Positions 14,920 through 24,601 are shown, counted from the first letter of the stretch. The stretch: 34,091 nucleotides of DNA from Trueperaceae bacterium (GCA_019454765.1 JACFNR010000010.1:1-34091); one strand, 5' to 3'. Numbers and translations: made by a program. Notes: generated from the letters alone by a model not told the origin.

Positions 14920-16463
14920 GCCTGTGCGTCCGTCCTTCCGGCTCCTCGGTCCGGTCGCGCCTGTCCGGTCGCGCCGTCCGTGGCTGAGGTCCATGCCGTC
15001 AGTATCGCCCCGAGCTCGCCGACCTCGTGGGCGTGACCCATCCGACCGGCGAGGTTCGTGAGTTCTCCCGGATCGGCGCGGAGGTCGTAGAGCTCGTCGA
15101 GGTCACCCAGCTCGTCGTGCACGTACTTCCAGTCGCGGGTCCGGACCATCTTGCGGAAGCCCTCCGCCTCGCGCAGCTTCAGGCTGGCCCGCACCGCGTC
15201 GAGCCCGTGAGTGGTGCCCACGCGCTCCCCGAGGTCGTCGAGGTCGGCCAGCGTGAACGGCGGCCCACCCGCTCCGTACTCGGAGAAGACGACCTCCCGC
15301 GGCGCCGCGTCCGTGAGGGTGGGGAGCGGCCTCCCCTGCACCCCTGGCGGGGCCGCCAGGCCCTGGAGGGCGAGGAGGGTGGGGACCACGTCGACCAGGT
15401 TGGCCATGCCGTCGTCCACCACGCCGGCCGGGGCGTGGCCCGGCCAGGACACGATGAGGGGGACGCGCGTCAGGCAGTCGTAGAACGCTCCGCCCTTGCG
15501 GGCCATGCCGTGTTCGAGCGCGAAGTCGCCGTGGTCGGCGAGGAAGACGACGATGGTGTCTCCATCCAGGCCGGCGCCTTCGATGGCCGCCAGGATGCGA
15601 CCGACACCGTCGTCGACGAACCGGATCATGGCGCGGTAGGTGGTGAGGAGCCGCCGGCGCTCCCGTTCCGGCGCGCTCGCGACGTCGAGCAGCCTCCGCA
15701 GCACCCGCGTCCGTTCCGGCGCGCCCGGCATGTCGGGCGGCTCGGTCTCCGGGAGCACGATCCCGTCGCGAGCGGCCGCCTCGAAGTAGGACCGCGGGGC
15801 CTCGTAGGGCGTGTGCGGGTCGGGGTACGAGACCCAGAGCGCGAACGGCCCGTCCGTGGCCGCTCGCGACTCGAGGTAGCGGACGGCCTGGCCCGTCACG
15901 AGCCCGGTCGAGTAGTCGTCCAGCGGGTGGTCCGTCACGGCGTAGGAGACGGCCGGTGCCTGGTGGGGCATGGCTCGCCGCGTCGCGTGAGCCGCCTCCA
16001 CCGCGGCCGTCGGCCGGTACCACTCCATCCCGCGGGGCGGGCGATCCGGTGGGAGCCCCTCATGACCGATCTCGCACAGAACGTCGAAGAGGGCCAGGTC
16101 GGTGGGCTCCTCGAAGCAGTGGTTCTTGCCGATGAGGGCGGTCGCGTAGCCGGCCTCGCGCCACAGCCTGAAGGCGTGGGCGACGCCCTCCGGCATGGGC
16201 GTCTCGTTGAGGCGCGAGCCGTGCGAGCTCGGGTAGCGACCGCTCCAGAGCGACACGCGCGCCGGCACGCAGAGCGGGCTGGGCGTGAAGGCGTTGCGGT
16301 AGGTGACGCCGCGCTCCGCCAACCGCTCAAGGGCCGGAGTGGCGGTGCCCCCGGCGCCGTAGACGCTGCTGGCCGTCGCCTTCAGCTGATCGGCCATGAT
16401 CACGACCACGTTGGGTGGCGCCCGGCCCGCTCGGCGGGGCGCGGGCGGCGCGGGCGGCGTCAC
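14916..16463 (-). CDS. Cys-type sulfatase, no signal peptide (sulfatase 2)
   Basis: A 515-residue S1-type sulfatase, clearly different from sulfatase 1. C65-V-P-A-R69 is the CxPxR formylglycine site. 'NVVVIMADQ', 'ALIGKNHCF', '[13 protein letters not shown]' and '[20 protein letters not shown]' are the expected active-site segments. '[19 protein letters not shown]' is the usual C-terminal motif. The N-terminus is a short Pro/Ala-rich stretch without a hydrophobic core, so the enzyme should be cytoplasmic. The GTG start at 16463 overlaps the stop of the ABC ATPase gene (GTGA). This couples a sulfatase directly to an importer, which supports desulfation after uptake. Confidence 0.92.
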   Translation of the reverse strand: MTPPAPPAPRRAGRAPPNVVVIMADQLKATASSVYGAGGTATPALERLAERGVTYRNAFTPSPLCVPARVSLWSGRYPSSHGSRLNETPMPEGVAHAFRLWREAGYATALIGKNHCFEEPTDLALFDVLCEIGHEGLPPDRPPRGMEWYRPTAAVEAAHATRRAMPHQAPAVSYAVTDHPLDDYSTGLVTGQAVRYLESRAATDGPFALWVSYPDPHTPYEAPRSYFEAAARDGIVLPETEPPDMPGAPERTRVLRRLLDVASAPERERRRLLTTYRAMIRFVDDGVGRILAAIEGAGLDGDTIVVFLADHGDFALEHGMARKGGAFYDCLTRVPLIVSWPGHAPAGVVDDGMANLVDVVPTLLALQGLAAPPGVQGRPLPTLTDAAPREVVFSEYGAGGPPFTLADLDDLGERVGTTHGLDAVRASLKLREAEGFRKMVRTRDWKYVHDELGDLDELYDLRADPGELTNLAGRMGHAHEVGELGAILTAWTSATDGATGQARPDRGAGRTDAQA

Positions 16464-17581
16464 CGGGGCGGCAGGTCGGCGGGGGCGGGGTGAACCGCGG
16501 GGCGCGCCGGCGCGGCGCCGGCGGGCTCGTGCCCCCTGGCGATGCCCGGCAGGTCGAGCTCCTCGGCGCGGTGACAGGCCACGAAGTGCCCGGGGCGCAC
16601 CTCGCGCAGTTCCGGCGTCTCCGTGCGGCAGCGCTCGGTCGCGAACGGGCAGCGCGGGTGGAAGTAACAACCGCTGGGCGGGTTGGCGGGGTTGGCGACC
16701 TCGCCCTCCAAACGGATCATCTCGGCGCGCCGGCGCGGGTCGGCCTGCGGGACCGCGCCCATGAGCGCCGACGTGTACGGGTGGAGCGGCGCCACGAAGA
16801 GCGGCTCGGTGGGAGCGGTCTCCACGATCTTCCCCACGTACATGACCGCCACGCGGTGGCTGATGTGCTTGACGATGCTCAGGTCGTGCGCCACGAACAG
16901 GTAGGAGAGGCCGAGGCGCTCCTGGAGCTCGAGCAGCAGGTTGAGGATCTGCGCCTGCACCGAGACGTCCAGCGCCGACACGGCCTCGTCGGCCACCACG
17001 AGCTTCGGGTTGAGGGCCAGCGCCCGTGCTATCACGACCCGTTGCCGCTGCCCGCCGCTGAAGGCGTGCGGGTAGCGGTGCATGTACTCGGGCCTGAGAC
17101 CCACGAGGCCGAGCAGCTCGGCCACCCGGTCCATGCGCTCCTGGCGGCTCCTCACCCCGTTGACGAGGAGCGGCTCCCCGATGATGTCGAAGAGGTTCTT
17201 GCGGGGGTTGAGCGACCCGAACGGGTCCTGGAAGATCATCTGCATGTCGCGCCAGAGGGGGCGCAGCTCGCGAGTCCTCAGGTGCGCGACGTCGATGACG
17301 TCGTCGTCGAGTCGGAAGAGGATCTCGCCGGCCGTGGGGTCCATGGCGCGCAGCACACAGCGCGAGGTGGTCGTCTTGCCGCAACCGCTCTCCCCCACCA
17401 GGCTGAGGATCTCGCCCGTGTCGACGTGCAGGCTGACGTCGTCCACCGCCTTGACGGCGCCCACCTTCCGCCCGAAGAAGCCGCCTTTGATCGGGAAGTG
17501 CTTCTTGAGGTGCCGCACCTCGAGCAGCCGCTCCGGCGGCAGCTCGCCGGCCACCGCGCGGCGCTCGGCAGCGTCACTCAT
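16460..17581 (-). CDS. Opp/Dpp-type ABC transporter ATPase (OppF-like)
   Basis: A 373-residue ATPase of the oligopeptide/dipeptide importer family, the second of the pair that drives the transporter. Walker A GESGCGKT is at residues 63-70, the signature is FSGGQRQR, and Walker B reads '[12 protein letters not shown]' (DEA instead of the more common DEP). The OppF-type '[11 protein letters not shown]' Q-loop region and the C-terminal oligopeptide-transporter domain with '[15 protein letters not shown]' Cys residues are present. Family members carry peptides or, in Thermotoga and relatives, oligosaccharides. It starts at ATG 17581, overlapping the OppD-like gene by 8 bp, and is coupled to sulfatase 2 downstream. 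Confidence 0.94.
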   Translation of the reverse strand: MSDAAERRAVAGELPPERLLEVRHLKKHFPIKGGFFGRKVGAVKAVDDVSLHVDTGEILSLVGESGCGKTTTSRCVLRAMDPTAGEILFRLDDDVIDVAHLRTRELRPLWRDMQMIFQDPFGSLNPRKNLFDIIGEPLLVNGVRSRQERMDRVAELLGLVGLRPEYMHRYPHAFSGGQRQRVVIARALALNPKLVVADEAVSALDVSVQAQILNLLLELQERLGLSYLFVAHDLSIVKHISHRVAVMYVGKIVETAPTEPLFVAPLHPYTSALMGAVPQADPRRRAEMIRLEGEVANPANPPSGCYFHPRCPFATERCRTETPELREVRPGHFVACHRAEELDLPGIARGHEPAGAAPARPAVHPAPADLPPR

Positions 17582-18752
17582 CGGCGGCCCCCAGCGTGGC
17601 GACGCCGCGACCCCGGCGAGCGCGCCCGGCGCGGGCAGCGCCGGCCTCCTCGTCGGCGTACTCGCGGTGGTAGAGGAAACAGGCGACGGGCTGCTCCGAG
17701 TCGGCAGGGTGGAGCGCCGGCACGTGCACGTCGCAGACGCCCGGTATGGCGTCCGGGCAGCGCGGGTGGAACGGGCAGCCCGTGGGCTTGTGGAGCGGGT
17801 GGGGGATCGAACCCTCGATGGTGGGCAACTCGGTGCGAGCGGTGCTGTCCATGCTGGGCACGGAGCGGAGCAGCGCCTTCGTGTACGGGTGCTTGGGGGC
17901 GTGGAAGATGGCGTCGACCGGGCCGCGCTCCATGACCCTGCCCAAGTACATGACGACGACCCGGTCGGCGACCTGCGCGATGACGCCCAGGTCGTGGGTG
18001 ATGAAGATGATGGCGGAGCCGTGCTCCTCCTGCAGGTCCCTGAGGAGCGAGAGCACCTGCGCCTGGGTGGTGACGTCGATGGCGGTGGTGGGCTCGTCGG
18101 CTACGAGCAGCTTGGGGCGGCACGAGAGCGCCATGGCGATGATGGCGCGCTGCCTGAGCCCGCCCGAGAGCTGCCAGGAGTAGGCGTCGACGCGCTCCTC
18201 GGGGCTCGGGACCCCGACCTCGCGCAGCCGCTCGATGGCCATGGCGCGCGCCTCGCGCTTCGACACCCGCTGGTGTAGCCGTATGGCCTCGATGATCTGC
18301 TCGCCGATGGTGTGGAGCGGGCTGAACGAGGCCATCGGTTCCTGGGGGATGAGGGCGATCTCGCCGCCGCGGATGTTGCGCATCCTGCGGCCGTCGGCAC
18401 GCAGGGTGGTGAGGTCGATCTCGTCGACGGCGCCCGAGCGGCCCGCGGGGTCGGGGTGGTAGAGGATCTCGCCGCCCACGATGCGGCCCGGCTTGGCGAC
18501 GAGCCTCAGGATGGACTTCATGGTGATGCTCTTGCCGCAGCCGCTCTCGCCGACGATGCCGAGCACCTCGCCGGACATGACGTCGAAGCTGACGCCGTCG
18601 ACGGCGCGGACCGTGCCCTCGTCGAGCTCGAAGTAGGTCCTGAGCTCGCGCACTGAGAGCAGGGGTCGCTGGCCCCCCTCGCGCGGGCCGGCCGTGGCCG
18701 GCGCCGGAGCCGGGTGGGCCCGGTCGTCAGTGGCTGTAGGGGTCTGCGGCAT
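17574..18752 (-). CDS. Opp/Dpp-type ABC transporter ATPase (OppD-like)
   Basis: A 392-residue ATPase partner of the OppF-like protein. Walker A GESGCGKS is at residues 68-75, the signature is LSGGLRQR, and Walker B is '[13 protein letters not shown]'. '[22 protein letters not shown]' is the family Q-loop region. The C-terminal domain carries '[16 protein letters not shown]', the Cys cluster seen in OppD/DppD proteins. The N-terminal 30 residues are a Pro/Ala-rich extension, so a later start is possible. It overlaps the permease gene upstream by 26 bp and the second ATPase gene downstream by 8 bp. Confidence 0.94.
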   Translation of the reverse strand: MPQTPTATDDRAHPAPAPATAGPREGGQRPLLSVRELRTYFELDEGTVRAVDGVSFDVMSGEVLGIVGESGCGKSITMKSILRLVAKPGRIVGGEILYHPDPAGRSGAVDEIDLTTLRADGRRMRNIRGGEIALIPQEPMASFSPLHTIGEQIIEAIRLHQRVSKREARAMAIERLREVGVPSPEERVDAYSWQLSGGLRQRAIIAMALSCRPKLLVADEPTTAIDVTTQAQVLSLLRDLQEEHGSAIIFITHDLGVIAQVADRVVVMYLGRVMERGPVDAIFHAPKHPYTKALLRSVPSMDSTARTELPTIEGSIPHPLHKPTGCPFHPRCPDAIPGVCDVHVPALHPADSEQPVACFLYHREYADEEAGAARAGRARRGRGVATLGAADE

Positions 18753-19857
18753 CGCGTAAACCGTCTCCTAAGATGTTGAGCGCCAGCACGGTGATGATGA
18801 CGAACAACCCCGGGAAGAGTAGCCAGGGAGCGTTGACGACGGACTGCAGGTTCTGCGCCTCCTGCAGCATCACGCCCCAGCTTATGGCCGGTGGGCGCAT
18901 GCCGAGGCCGAGGAAGCTGAGGAAGGTCTCGTTCAGGATCATGAGGGGCACGGCCAGGGTGACGGCGGCGATGATGTGGCTCGCGAAGGAGGGCACCATG
19001 TGCGAGAAGATGATGCGGCTCTGGCTGGCGCCCATCAGGCGGGCGGCCGTGACGAAGTCCTCCTCGCGCAGGCTCAGGAAACGCCCGCGCACCTCGCGCG
19101 CCAGGCGGGTCCAGCCGAGCAACGCCAGGATGACGGTGATCGCGAAGTAGACCCACGTCACGGGCCACGTGCGGGGCAGGGCGGCCGACAGGGCGAGCCA
19201 GACGGGGATGGCGGGGATGGCCTGCAGGAGGTCGATGACGCGTTGGATGACGTTGTCGACGGCGCCCCCGAAGTAGCCCGACACGCCGCCAAGGATGATG
19301 CCCAAGATGGTGCTTATCGCCACGGCCACGAGGCCTATCGAGAGCGAGATGCGCGTGCCGTACATGAGGCGCGACCATTGGTCGCGGCCCAGGCGGTCGG
19401 TGCCGAGGACGTGGGCGGCCTCGGCGCGCTCGGCCGTCCCGAACCCGACGAGGTGCCGGTCGGCCGGGATGATGCCGAACAGCTTGTAGGCGTAGCCGCG
19501 CGCGAACAGCCTGACGGGGATGCGGGTCGACGTGTCGGCCGCCCACTCCATCTTGAGGGTCCGGGCGTTGCGCTGCCCCTCGACCTGGTAGACGAACGGC
19601 CACGTCAGGCGCCCCTCGTGGAACACGCGCACCGTCTGTGGCGGGATGTAGGCGCGCCGGGCGCTGGTGGCGTTCGGGTCGGCGGTGCTGAAGAACTCGG
19701 GCGTCAGCGCCATCAGGGCGACGAGCGCCACAACCCACAGGCAGACCACCCCGAGCTTGTGACGCGTGAAGCGCAACCAGGTGAGCTTCCAGGCGGGCGT
19801 GACGTAGACAGACGGCTCCTTGCCGGCGCGCTTGGCTGAGGCCACCGAGTCGGTCAT
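18727..19857 (-). CDS. Opp/Dpp-type ABC permease (OppC-like) with large extracytoplasmic insertion
   Basis: A 376-residue permease, longer than the usual ~300 residues. An N-terminal cytoplasmic segment leads to TM1 near residues 35-52. A ~95-residue extracytoplasmic region follows ('STADPNATSARRAYIPPQTV' to 'AAHVLGTDRLGRDQWSRL'), then five more helices. The EAA-type loop 'EEDFVTAARLMGASQSRIIFSHMVP' contacts the ATPases. 'GLGMRPPAISWGVML' and the C-terminal '[12 protein letters not shown]' are OppC hallmarks. The ATG at 19857 overlaps the oppB-like stop (ATGA). The long insertion is shared with some sugar-type Opp systems and might shape contact with the large binding protein. Confidence 0.93.
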   Translation of the reverse strand: MTDSVASAKRAGKEPSVYVTPAWKLTWLRFTRHKLGVVCLWVVALVALMALTPEFFSTADPNATSARRAYIPPQTVRVFHEGRLTWPFVYQVEGQRNARTLKMEWAADTSTRIPVRLFARGYAYKLFGIIPADRHLVGFGTAERAEAAHVLGTDRLGRDQWSRLMYGTRISLSIGLVAVAISTILGIILGGVSGYFGGAVDNVIQRVIDLLQAIPAIPVWLALSAALPRTWPVTWVYFAITVILALLGWTRLAREVRGRFLSLREEDFVTAARLMGASQSRIIFSHMVPSFASHIIAAVTLAVPLMILNETFLSFLGLGMRPPAISWGVMLQEAQNLQSVVNAPWLLFPGLFVIITVLALNILGDGLRDAADPYSH

Positions 19858-20843
19858 GCGCTCTCCAGCTTGATGCGCGGGTCGAGGACGGCCAGGAGGA
19901 TGTCGGAGACGAGCGCCCCCAGCACGGCCAGGAGGCAGAAGATCAAGATGATGGTGCCGGCGAGGTACATGTCCTGCCCGATGAGGGCGCGCAGGAGCAG
20001 CGGACCGATGGTCGGAAGGCTCATCACCACCGACACGACGAGGCCGCCCGACAGGAGCTGTGGGAAGTACCAGCCGAGCGTGCTCACCACCGGCGCGATG
20101 GCGACCCGCGTGGGGTACTTGAGCACGAGGCGCCACTCGGGGAGGCCCTTGGCGCGCGCCATCTCCGTGTACGGCTTGCTGAGCTCGTCGAGGAGGTTGG
20201 CGCGCACGACGCGCGCGATCTGCGCGGTGCCCGCCACGCCCAGGACGATCATGGGCAGCCACACGTGGGTGAGCAGGTCGCCCACCCTGGCCCACGACCA
20301 CGGGGCGTCGATGAAGCCGGGCGAGAAGAGCCCCGTGACCGTGACCCCGAACTTGTCGAACGCCACCCACATGAGCACCAGCGCGAGCATGAAGTTGGGA
20401 GTGGCCAGGCCGATGTAGTTGAGGACGGTGAAGACGTAATCGAGGAGAGAGTACTGGCGCGTGGCCGAGAAGATCCCTATCGGGATGGCCACCGCCCAGG
20501 TGAACAAGAGAGAGAAGGTGGTCAGGACGAGCGTGAGGATGAGCCGCTCGCCGATGAGTTCGCTGTTGGGGCGACGCCACTCGAGGGAGACGCCGAGGTC
20601 GCCCCTCAGCAGGTTGCCCACCCAGCGGCCGTACTGCACGTACAGGGGCTGGTCGAGGCCGTAACGCGTCCTGAGGGCGTCGATCTCCGCCTGGTCGATG
20701 GAGGTGCCGCCCGCCGCGAGCTCGGCCACGTAGCTCGTGAGGAAGTCGCCCGGCGGCGCCTGGATGAGGGCGAAGGAGATGATCGAGAAGATGAGCAGCA
20801 GGAACGGCAGCAGCAGTAGGCGCTTGATTATGAACCAGTGCAA
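19854..20843 (-). CDS. Opp/Dpp-type ABC permease (OppB-like)
   Basis: A 329-residue permease forming the import channel with the OppC-like protein. It starts 'HWFIIKRLLLLPFLLLIFSI', a typical OppB first helix, and has 'RTRYGLDQPLYVQYGRWV', the EAA-type loop 'KPYTEMARAKGLPEWRLVLKY', and the C-terminal 'AVLDPRI'. A TTG start at 20843 is chosen because AGGAGA lies 7 nt upstream and the next residues fit the family start. The octamer AGGCTAGG (minus strand, 20861-20854) overlaps this ribosome site. A strong hairpin separates the gene from the binding-protein gene. Confidence 0.93.
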   Translation of the reverse strand: MHWFIIKRLLLLPFLLLIFSIISFALIQAPPGDFLTSYVAELAAGGTSIDQAEIDALRTRYGLDQPLYVQYGRWVGNLLRGDLGVSLEWRRPNSELIGERLILTLVLTTFSLLFTWAVAIPIGIFSATRQYSLLDYVFTVLNYIGLATPNFMLALVLMWVAFDKFGVTVTGLFSPGFIDAPWSWARVGDLLTHVWLPMIVLGVAGTAQIARVVRANLLDELSKPYTEMARAKGLPEWRLVLKYPTRVAIAPVVSTLGWYFPQLLSGGLVVSVVMSLPTIGPLLLRALIGQDMYLAGTIILIFCLLAVLGALVSDILLAVLDPRIKLESA

Positions 20844-20853
20844 GTCTGGGTCT

Positions 20854-20861
20854 CCTAGCCT
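20854..20861 (-). repeat. AGGCTAGG leader octamer (copy 2)
   Basis: AGGCTAGG on the coding strand of the oppB-like gene, 10 nt before its TTG start; it runs directly into the AGGAGA ribosome site. Confidence 0.35.
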
Positions 20862-20892
20862 GTCGTCGCTCGCCGCCCTGGGGCTGGGTCTT

Positions 20893-20926
20893 CCCTTCGG
20901 CCCGCCCGTTGGGGCGGGCCGAAGGG
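20893..20926 (-). terminator. Strong intercistronic hairpin between binding-protein and permease genes
   Basis: A perfect 15-bp inverted repeat, CCCTTCGGCCCGCCC, with a 4-nt loop (positions 20893-20907 and 20912-20926). There is no T-run after it on the minus strand. Such hairpins after binding-protein genes act as partial terminators or as 3' mRNA stabilisers that keep the binding protein more abundant than the permeases. Confidence 0.7.
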
Positions 20927-20951
20927 CCCGTCGCGGGTCAGTTGCCCGCGG

Positions 20952-22892
20952 TCACTGCGCCTTGTAGAAGAACTGCTCGGGGCGCGCGTCGCCCGGGGTG
21001 CGGAGCGGCCAGTCGTTGGCCACGACGGGCGGCACGTTCATGAGCCTGTCGTTCACGACCACGACGCCCTGGACCATCGGCGTGAGGCCGACGGTGCCGA
21101 AGCCGTAGAGCTCGTCGACGGCGTGGCGGAAGAGTTCCTTCGCCAGCTCGATCTGCTGCTCGACCCCGACGGTCTTGGCCTCCTCGATGATGTCGACGAT
21201 GCGGGCGATGCCGGGCGCCGGCTCCTTGCCCTGCGCGCCGTCGGTGGCGTACCAGCGCCGCGACTCGACCGCGAAGATGGTGGCGGGGTCGGAGCGGGGG
21301 TCGATCTTGGGGTTGCCCGTGAAGGGGAACGCGGTGGTGTCCTCGTTCCAGATCTCGACCTGGAGCTCGTTGGCGTCGCGCATCGTGAAGTGGGCGTTGC
21401 GCTCGCGGACCTGGACGTCGGTCGGCACACCCACGGCGGCCCAATCGGCCGCGACGAGCTGCGCCACGTCGGGCCACGGGCCGAAGGCCGGCACGACCGA
21501 GAGCTCGAGACGCAGCGGCTTGCCGCTGGGCAGCAGCCGGTTGCCGTTCGCGTCCTTCTTGAGCCCGATGCCGTCGAGGAGCTCGTTGGCGAGGGCCGGG
21601 TCGTACTCCGTGTACTTCTGCGCGTACTCGTCGCCCGGGTAGTAGGGGTGCCACGGCGCGGGCACGTTCTGGCGGATCTCGCCGAGGCCCAGGAACGCCG
21701 CCTCGCGGATCTCGTCGCGGTCTACGGCGTGGGAGAGCGCCACGCGGAAGTCGTGGTTGGCGAGGATGCTGCCGAGCTCGGGGTCGATCTCGTACTCCTG
21801 GTTGAACCAGACGGCGGCGTCGGAGCCGCCGAAGCTCGGCCAGGTGATGACGTGGTAGTTGGCGCGGTCGGCGTTCTCCATCAGGACCGGGTAGTTGGTC
21901 ATCTGGATGTGGCGCGCCTGGAAGTCGAGCTCGCCGGCGACGGCCGCGAAGTTGAGGGCCTCCACGTCGGCGAAGAAGCGGAACTGCACCTCGTCGATGT
22001 AGGGGAGCTGGTTGCCGGCCGAGTCGACGCCGATGTAGTAAGGGTTGCGGCGCAGCGTGAACACCTGGTCGGAGACGGTCGAGTTGAAGGGGACCCAGGC
22101 GGCCATGGTGGGGCGCTGCGGGTTCTCGGTTGGCATGGCCCTCGTCATGAACAGGTCGACCCAGTTCGACAGGCCGGCCGCCTTGACCTTCTCGTCGAGC
22201 TCGGCGGCTGGGACGAAGTCGGGGTGGAACTGCTCGAGGTAGTGGCCGGGCAGGAAGGCCGCCAGCGTGCGGTCGCCGCCGTCGCGGAACGTCAGTTCCG
22301 TGAGGAAGAGGGTGTTCGGGAAGTCGAACGTGATGCGCACGGTGTCGTCGTCGAGGGCCTCGAGCTTGGCCGGCGTCCCGTCGCGGTTGGCGAACCAGCT
22401 CGGGACGCTCGGCGTGAGGTCCTTGTTGAGGATGACGCGCACGTACCAGAACGTCATGGCGCTGGCGTTGAAGGGCGCGCCGTCGGACCACTTGGCGCCC
22501 TTGCGCAGGTTCAGCGTCCAGCTATGGAAGTCGTCGGAGGCCTCCCACGACTCGACGAGGTGCGGCACGATCTCGGAGCCGTCGGAGCTGAAGCGCACGA
22601 GGCTGTCGTAGACGACGCGCACGTAGTTGTTCATGTCGGCCGGGCCGGTGAAGGCGCGACGCAGGACGCCGCCGTACGTGCCGATCTCGTCGACGGTCTT
22701 GACGACGAGCGGGTTCGTCGGGAGCCTGTCCGCCACGGGCGGGAGCTGCCCCTTGGCGACCAGGTCGGCCAGCATGGGCGCCTCGTGGTACTCCTGGGCG
22801 AACGCCATGCCCCCGAACGCGGCCACCAGGAGGAGTAGCGCGAGGCGCCTCCAGCCCGGGAACCTGCTGCGAGGCGTGAAGCTGTTGGTCAT
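20952..22892 (-). CDS. ABC transporter solute-binding protein, family 5 (Opp/Dpp type)
   Basis: A 646-residue secreted binding protein that delivers the solute to the OppBC-like channel. The signal peptide has RR near residue 15, a hydrophobic core at 17-31 and a likely cleavage after A32 (AFA-Q). Family landmarks are 'YDSLVRFSSDGSEIVPHLVESWEASDD', 'WSDGAPFNA' and 'FRVALSHAVDRDEI'. It is about 100 residues longer than classic OppA. Thermotoga homologues of this family bind oligosaccharides rather than peptides, and the coupling to sulfatases and uronate genes suggests a sulfated sugar here. The ATG at 22892 has GAAAGGAG upstream. It is the first gene of the nine-gene operon. Confidence 0.93.
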   Translation of the reverse strand: MTNSFTPRSRFPGWRRLALLLLVAAFGGMAFAQEYHEAPMLADLVAKGQLPPVADRLPTNPLVVKTVDEIGTYGGVLRRAFTGPADMNNYVRVVYDSLVRFSSDGSEIVPHLVESWEASDDFHSWTLNLRKGAKWSDGAPFNASAMTFWYVRVILNKDLTPSVPSWFANRDGTPAKLEALDDDTVRITFDFPNTLFLTELTFRDGGDRTLAAFLPGHYLEQFHPDFVPAAELDEKVKAAGLSNWVDLFMTRAMPTENPQRPTMAAWVPFNSTVSDQVFTLRRNPYYIGVDSAGNQLPYIDEVQFRFFADVEALNFAAVAGELDFQARHIQMTNYPVLMENADRANYHVITWPSFGGSDAAVWFNQEYEIDPELGSILANHDFRVALSHAVDRDEIREAAFLGLGEIRQNVPAPWHPYYPGDEYAQKYTEYDPALANELLDGIGLKKDANGNRLLPSGKPLRLELSVVPAFGPWPDVAQLVAADWAAVGVPTDVQVRERNAHFTMRDANELQVEIWNEDTTAFPFTGNPKIDPRSDPATIFAVESRRWYATDGAQGKEPAPGIARIVDIIEEAKTVGVEQQIELAKELFRHAVDELYGFGTVGLTPMVQGVVVVNDRLMNVPPVVANDWPLRTPGDARPEQFFYKAQ

Positions 22893-22913
22893 GTGGACTC
22901 CTTTCGGTTGCTG

Positions 22914-22921
22914 CCTAGCCT
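22914..22921 (-). repeat. AGGCTAGG leader octamer (copy 3)
   Basis: AGGCTAGG on the coding strand of the binding-protein gene, 21 nt before its ATG and just ahead of the GAAAGGAG ribosome site. Confidence 0.35.
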
Positions 22922-22952
22922 GCCACGCGGTGCGCGAACCCCACCCTCACGA

Positions 22953-22969
22953 GGGGCGCGATGCGCCCC
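22953..22969 (-). other. Hairpin in the leader of the transporter operon
   Basis: GGGGCGC and GCGCCCC pair perfectly around a 3-nt loop. It lies in the ~157-nt untranslated leader predicted from the promoter at 23084-23056. Apart from this hairpin, the promoter, the operator and the AGGCTAGG copy, the 291-nt gap from 22893 to 23183 shows nothing else I can support. Confidence 0.4.
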
Positions 22970-23020
22970 GAGGATCGCCCTGGTTGCCGGCGTCTCGCCC
23001 ACTGGAACCTCGTCGCCGGT

Positions 23021-23038
23021 TTGCGTTAGCGATAACGC
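23021..23038. promoter_or_regulatory. LacI-type operator of the transporter/sulfatase operon
   Basis: TTGCGTTAGCGATAACGC contains the arms GCGTTA (23023-23028) and TAACGC (23033-23038) around GCGA. The core GTTAGCGATAAC matches the LacI/PurR-family pattern with a central CG. It lies about 11-28 nt downstream of the predicted start point, so a bound repressor would block elongation or promoter escape. A 15-of-16-base copy is present at 26350-26365. Confidence 0.75.
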
Positions 23039-23055
23039 GGATTGCTAGTGCTGGG

Positions 23056-23084
23056 AGGTTAGCACGCACCCCCGGGGCGGTCAA
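23056..23084 (-). promoter_or_regulatory. Promoter of the transporter/sulfatase operon
   Basis: On the minus strand TTGACC (23084-23079), a 17-bp spacer and TAACCT (23061-23056) form a good sigma-70-type promoter. The predicted start near 23049 lies just before the LacI-type operator and gives a ~157-nt leader. Confidence 0.68.
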
Positions 23085-23183
23085 GACTGGCAGGACTCAC
23101 GTCCTGGTGGGTCAAAGACTGCTCCACCGCGCGTCGGCGGGACCCATGACCACGTGGCCGAGGGTCGCCCCGGAGGGCCGCCC

Positions 23184-24509
23184 TCACGCGGCCGTGGTGC
23201 GGGCGCTCGACCCACCCTGCAGCAGCTCGACGAGGAGCATCAGGTTCCGGTTCAGGTGGTATGGGTCCTTCACCGGAAGGCCCACGACGCGGTCGAGGGG
23301 CGCGCCCAGCCTGTCACGGATCTGCACCCACTCTCCCACGCCCTCGTCGGGGTGCGGGAAGGTGGCGAACACGTAATCGAACGTCCGGTCGTGGACGGCG
23401 CGGAGCCGCGCGTCGCCCGTGAGGACGTGGCCCAGCAGCGCGCCGTAGAGGGTCTCCGAGTGGGGCCACCAGATCTTCGTGTCCCAGGTGGCGAGGATCA
23501 GCTCCTCGAACGCTCCCTCGGCGCGGCCGGTCGGGGGCCGCCCGTCGCCACCCACGTACCTGAAGATCCCGCCGTGCTGAGGGTCCCAACCGGCCTCGAA
23601 GGAGGCGAGCAACACGCGCGCCGCCTCCTCGACCGCCGCGTCGCGGCCGTGACGCGCGGCCTCCTCCATGACGAACCACATGGACTCGATGGCGTGGCCC
23701 GGCGTTACGTGACTGGTCAACAACCGACCGCTCGAGGCCGCGCCGGAAGCCGCCGCCGGGCAGATGACCTCCTGCACCAGCCCGTCGGGACGCACGAACT
23801 TGGTGAGCACGGCGTCCATGTGCGCGAGCGCGCTCGCGGCCAGCGCGTCCGAGCGCGGGTCGCCGCGCTGTCGCATGGCAAGTTCGAGCTCCTGCGCGAC
23901 GTTCAGGAGGATCATCGGCTCCGCGTGAGCGCGACAGCCGGCCGGGAGGGGGTACGGCTCGCTCCGGGCGGTTCCCGCCGCGAGCCGCTCGCCCACACGC
24001 TCGTAGGTGGCAACGGCCTCGTCGAGGTAGTCCCACTGGCCCGTGGCGCGCGCCGTCTCGCTCAGGGCCAGCGCCACGAAGCAGTCCGCGAAGTAGCTGA
24101 GGTCGTGCCCCTTGCCCGGCATGAACTCGAGCTTCCGACCGTCCGCCGCGAGCAGGTAGGCGACCGCGCCGTCGGCGAGGAAGGCGTTGGCGCGCAGGAA
24201 CTCGACCGTCTCCACGGCGCGCGCGGTCAGGTCGTCCGCGTCGCCCGTCAGCAGCCCGGCGCGCACGAGCCGTGCCGCGTGCGCCATCAACCACGCGAAG
24301 CGCCCCTGCGACCAGACGAACTTGTCGTCGCTGACGCGCGCTCCCGTGTAGTTGTCGATGCAGGTGAACACCCCGCCGTGCACGCGGTCACTGGGGGCGC
24401 CCAACCAGAAGGGCAACACGTCCCGTTCCAGGTGGCGACGGTAGAAGGCCCCGAGCTCACCCAGGTCGAGGCTGGCGGCCGGCGGCAGGTCGGTGATCGA
24501 CTGGTTCAT
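23184..24509 (-). CDS. AGE-family (N-acylglucosamine 2-epimerase-like) sugar epimerase/isomerase
   Basis: A 441-residue (alpha/alpha)6-barrel enzyme of the AGE superfamily, which interconverts sugars at C2 (N-acetylglucosamine/N-acetylmannosamine, mannose/fructose, cellobiose and others). Supporting segments are 'HGGVFTCIDNYTG', 'KFVWSQGRFAWLMAH' (the WxQGR pattern), 'SHVTPGHAIESMWFVMEEA' with a catalytic-type His, and 'KIWWPHSETLYGAL' with a second. The C-terminus reads 'VKDPYHLNRNLMLLVELL'. The ATG at 24509 has GAGGAG 7 nt upstream, which rules out an in-frame ATG at 24551. Which sugar it acts on is not readable. The neighbours suggest a product of sulfated oligosaccharide breakdown. Confidence 0.88.
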   Translation of the reverse strand: MNQSITDLPPAASLDLGELGAFYRRHLERDVLPFWLGAPSDRVHGGVFTCIDNYTGARVSDDKFVWSQGRFAWLMAHAARLVRAGLLTGDADDLTARAVETVEFLRANAFLADGAVAYLLAADGRKLEFMPGKGHDLSYFADCFVALALSETARATGQWDYLDEAVATYERVGERLAAGTARSEPYPLPAGCRAHAEPMILLNVAQELELAMRQRGDPRSDALAASALAHMDAVLTKFVRPDGLVQEVICPAAASGAASSGRLLTSHVTPGHAIESMWFVMEEAARHGRDAAVEEAARVLLASFEAGWDPQHGGIFRYVGGDGRPPTGRAEGAFEELILATWDTKIWWPHSETLYGALLGHVLTGDARLRAVHDRTFDYVFATFPHPDEGVGEWVQIRDRLGAPLDRVVGLPVKDPYHLNRNLMLLVELLQGGSSARTTAA

Positions 24510-24601
24510 CGAGCGGCTCCTCGTGGTCGCGCGGCTGACCTCTGCGGCCATGCGGCGTCCACCGCGAGCCTAACCGGTCGGTGGGTCGGGACGTCCGTGC
24601 C

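Noticed and set aside
15027-16493. 488-residue open frame on the plus strand opposite sulfatase 2
   Set aside because: Shadow of the sulfatase gene, without motifs of its own.
21123-22838. 571-residue open frame on the plus strand opposite the solute-binding protein gene
   Set aside because: Composition is low in variety and shows no domain; the opposite strand codes a full-length binding protein with signal peptide and ribosome site.
22893-23183. A small gene in the largest gap
   Set aside because: No short frame with a ribosome site and plausible composition was seen; promoter, operator, hairpin and leader account for most of it.
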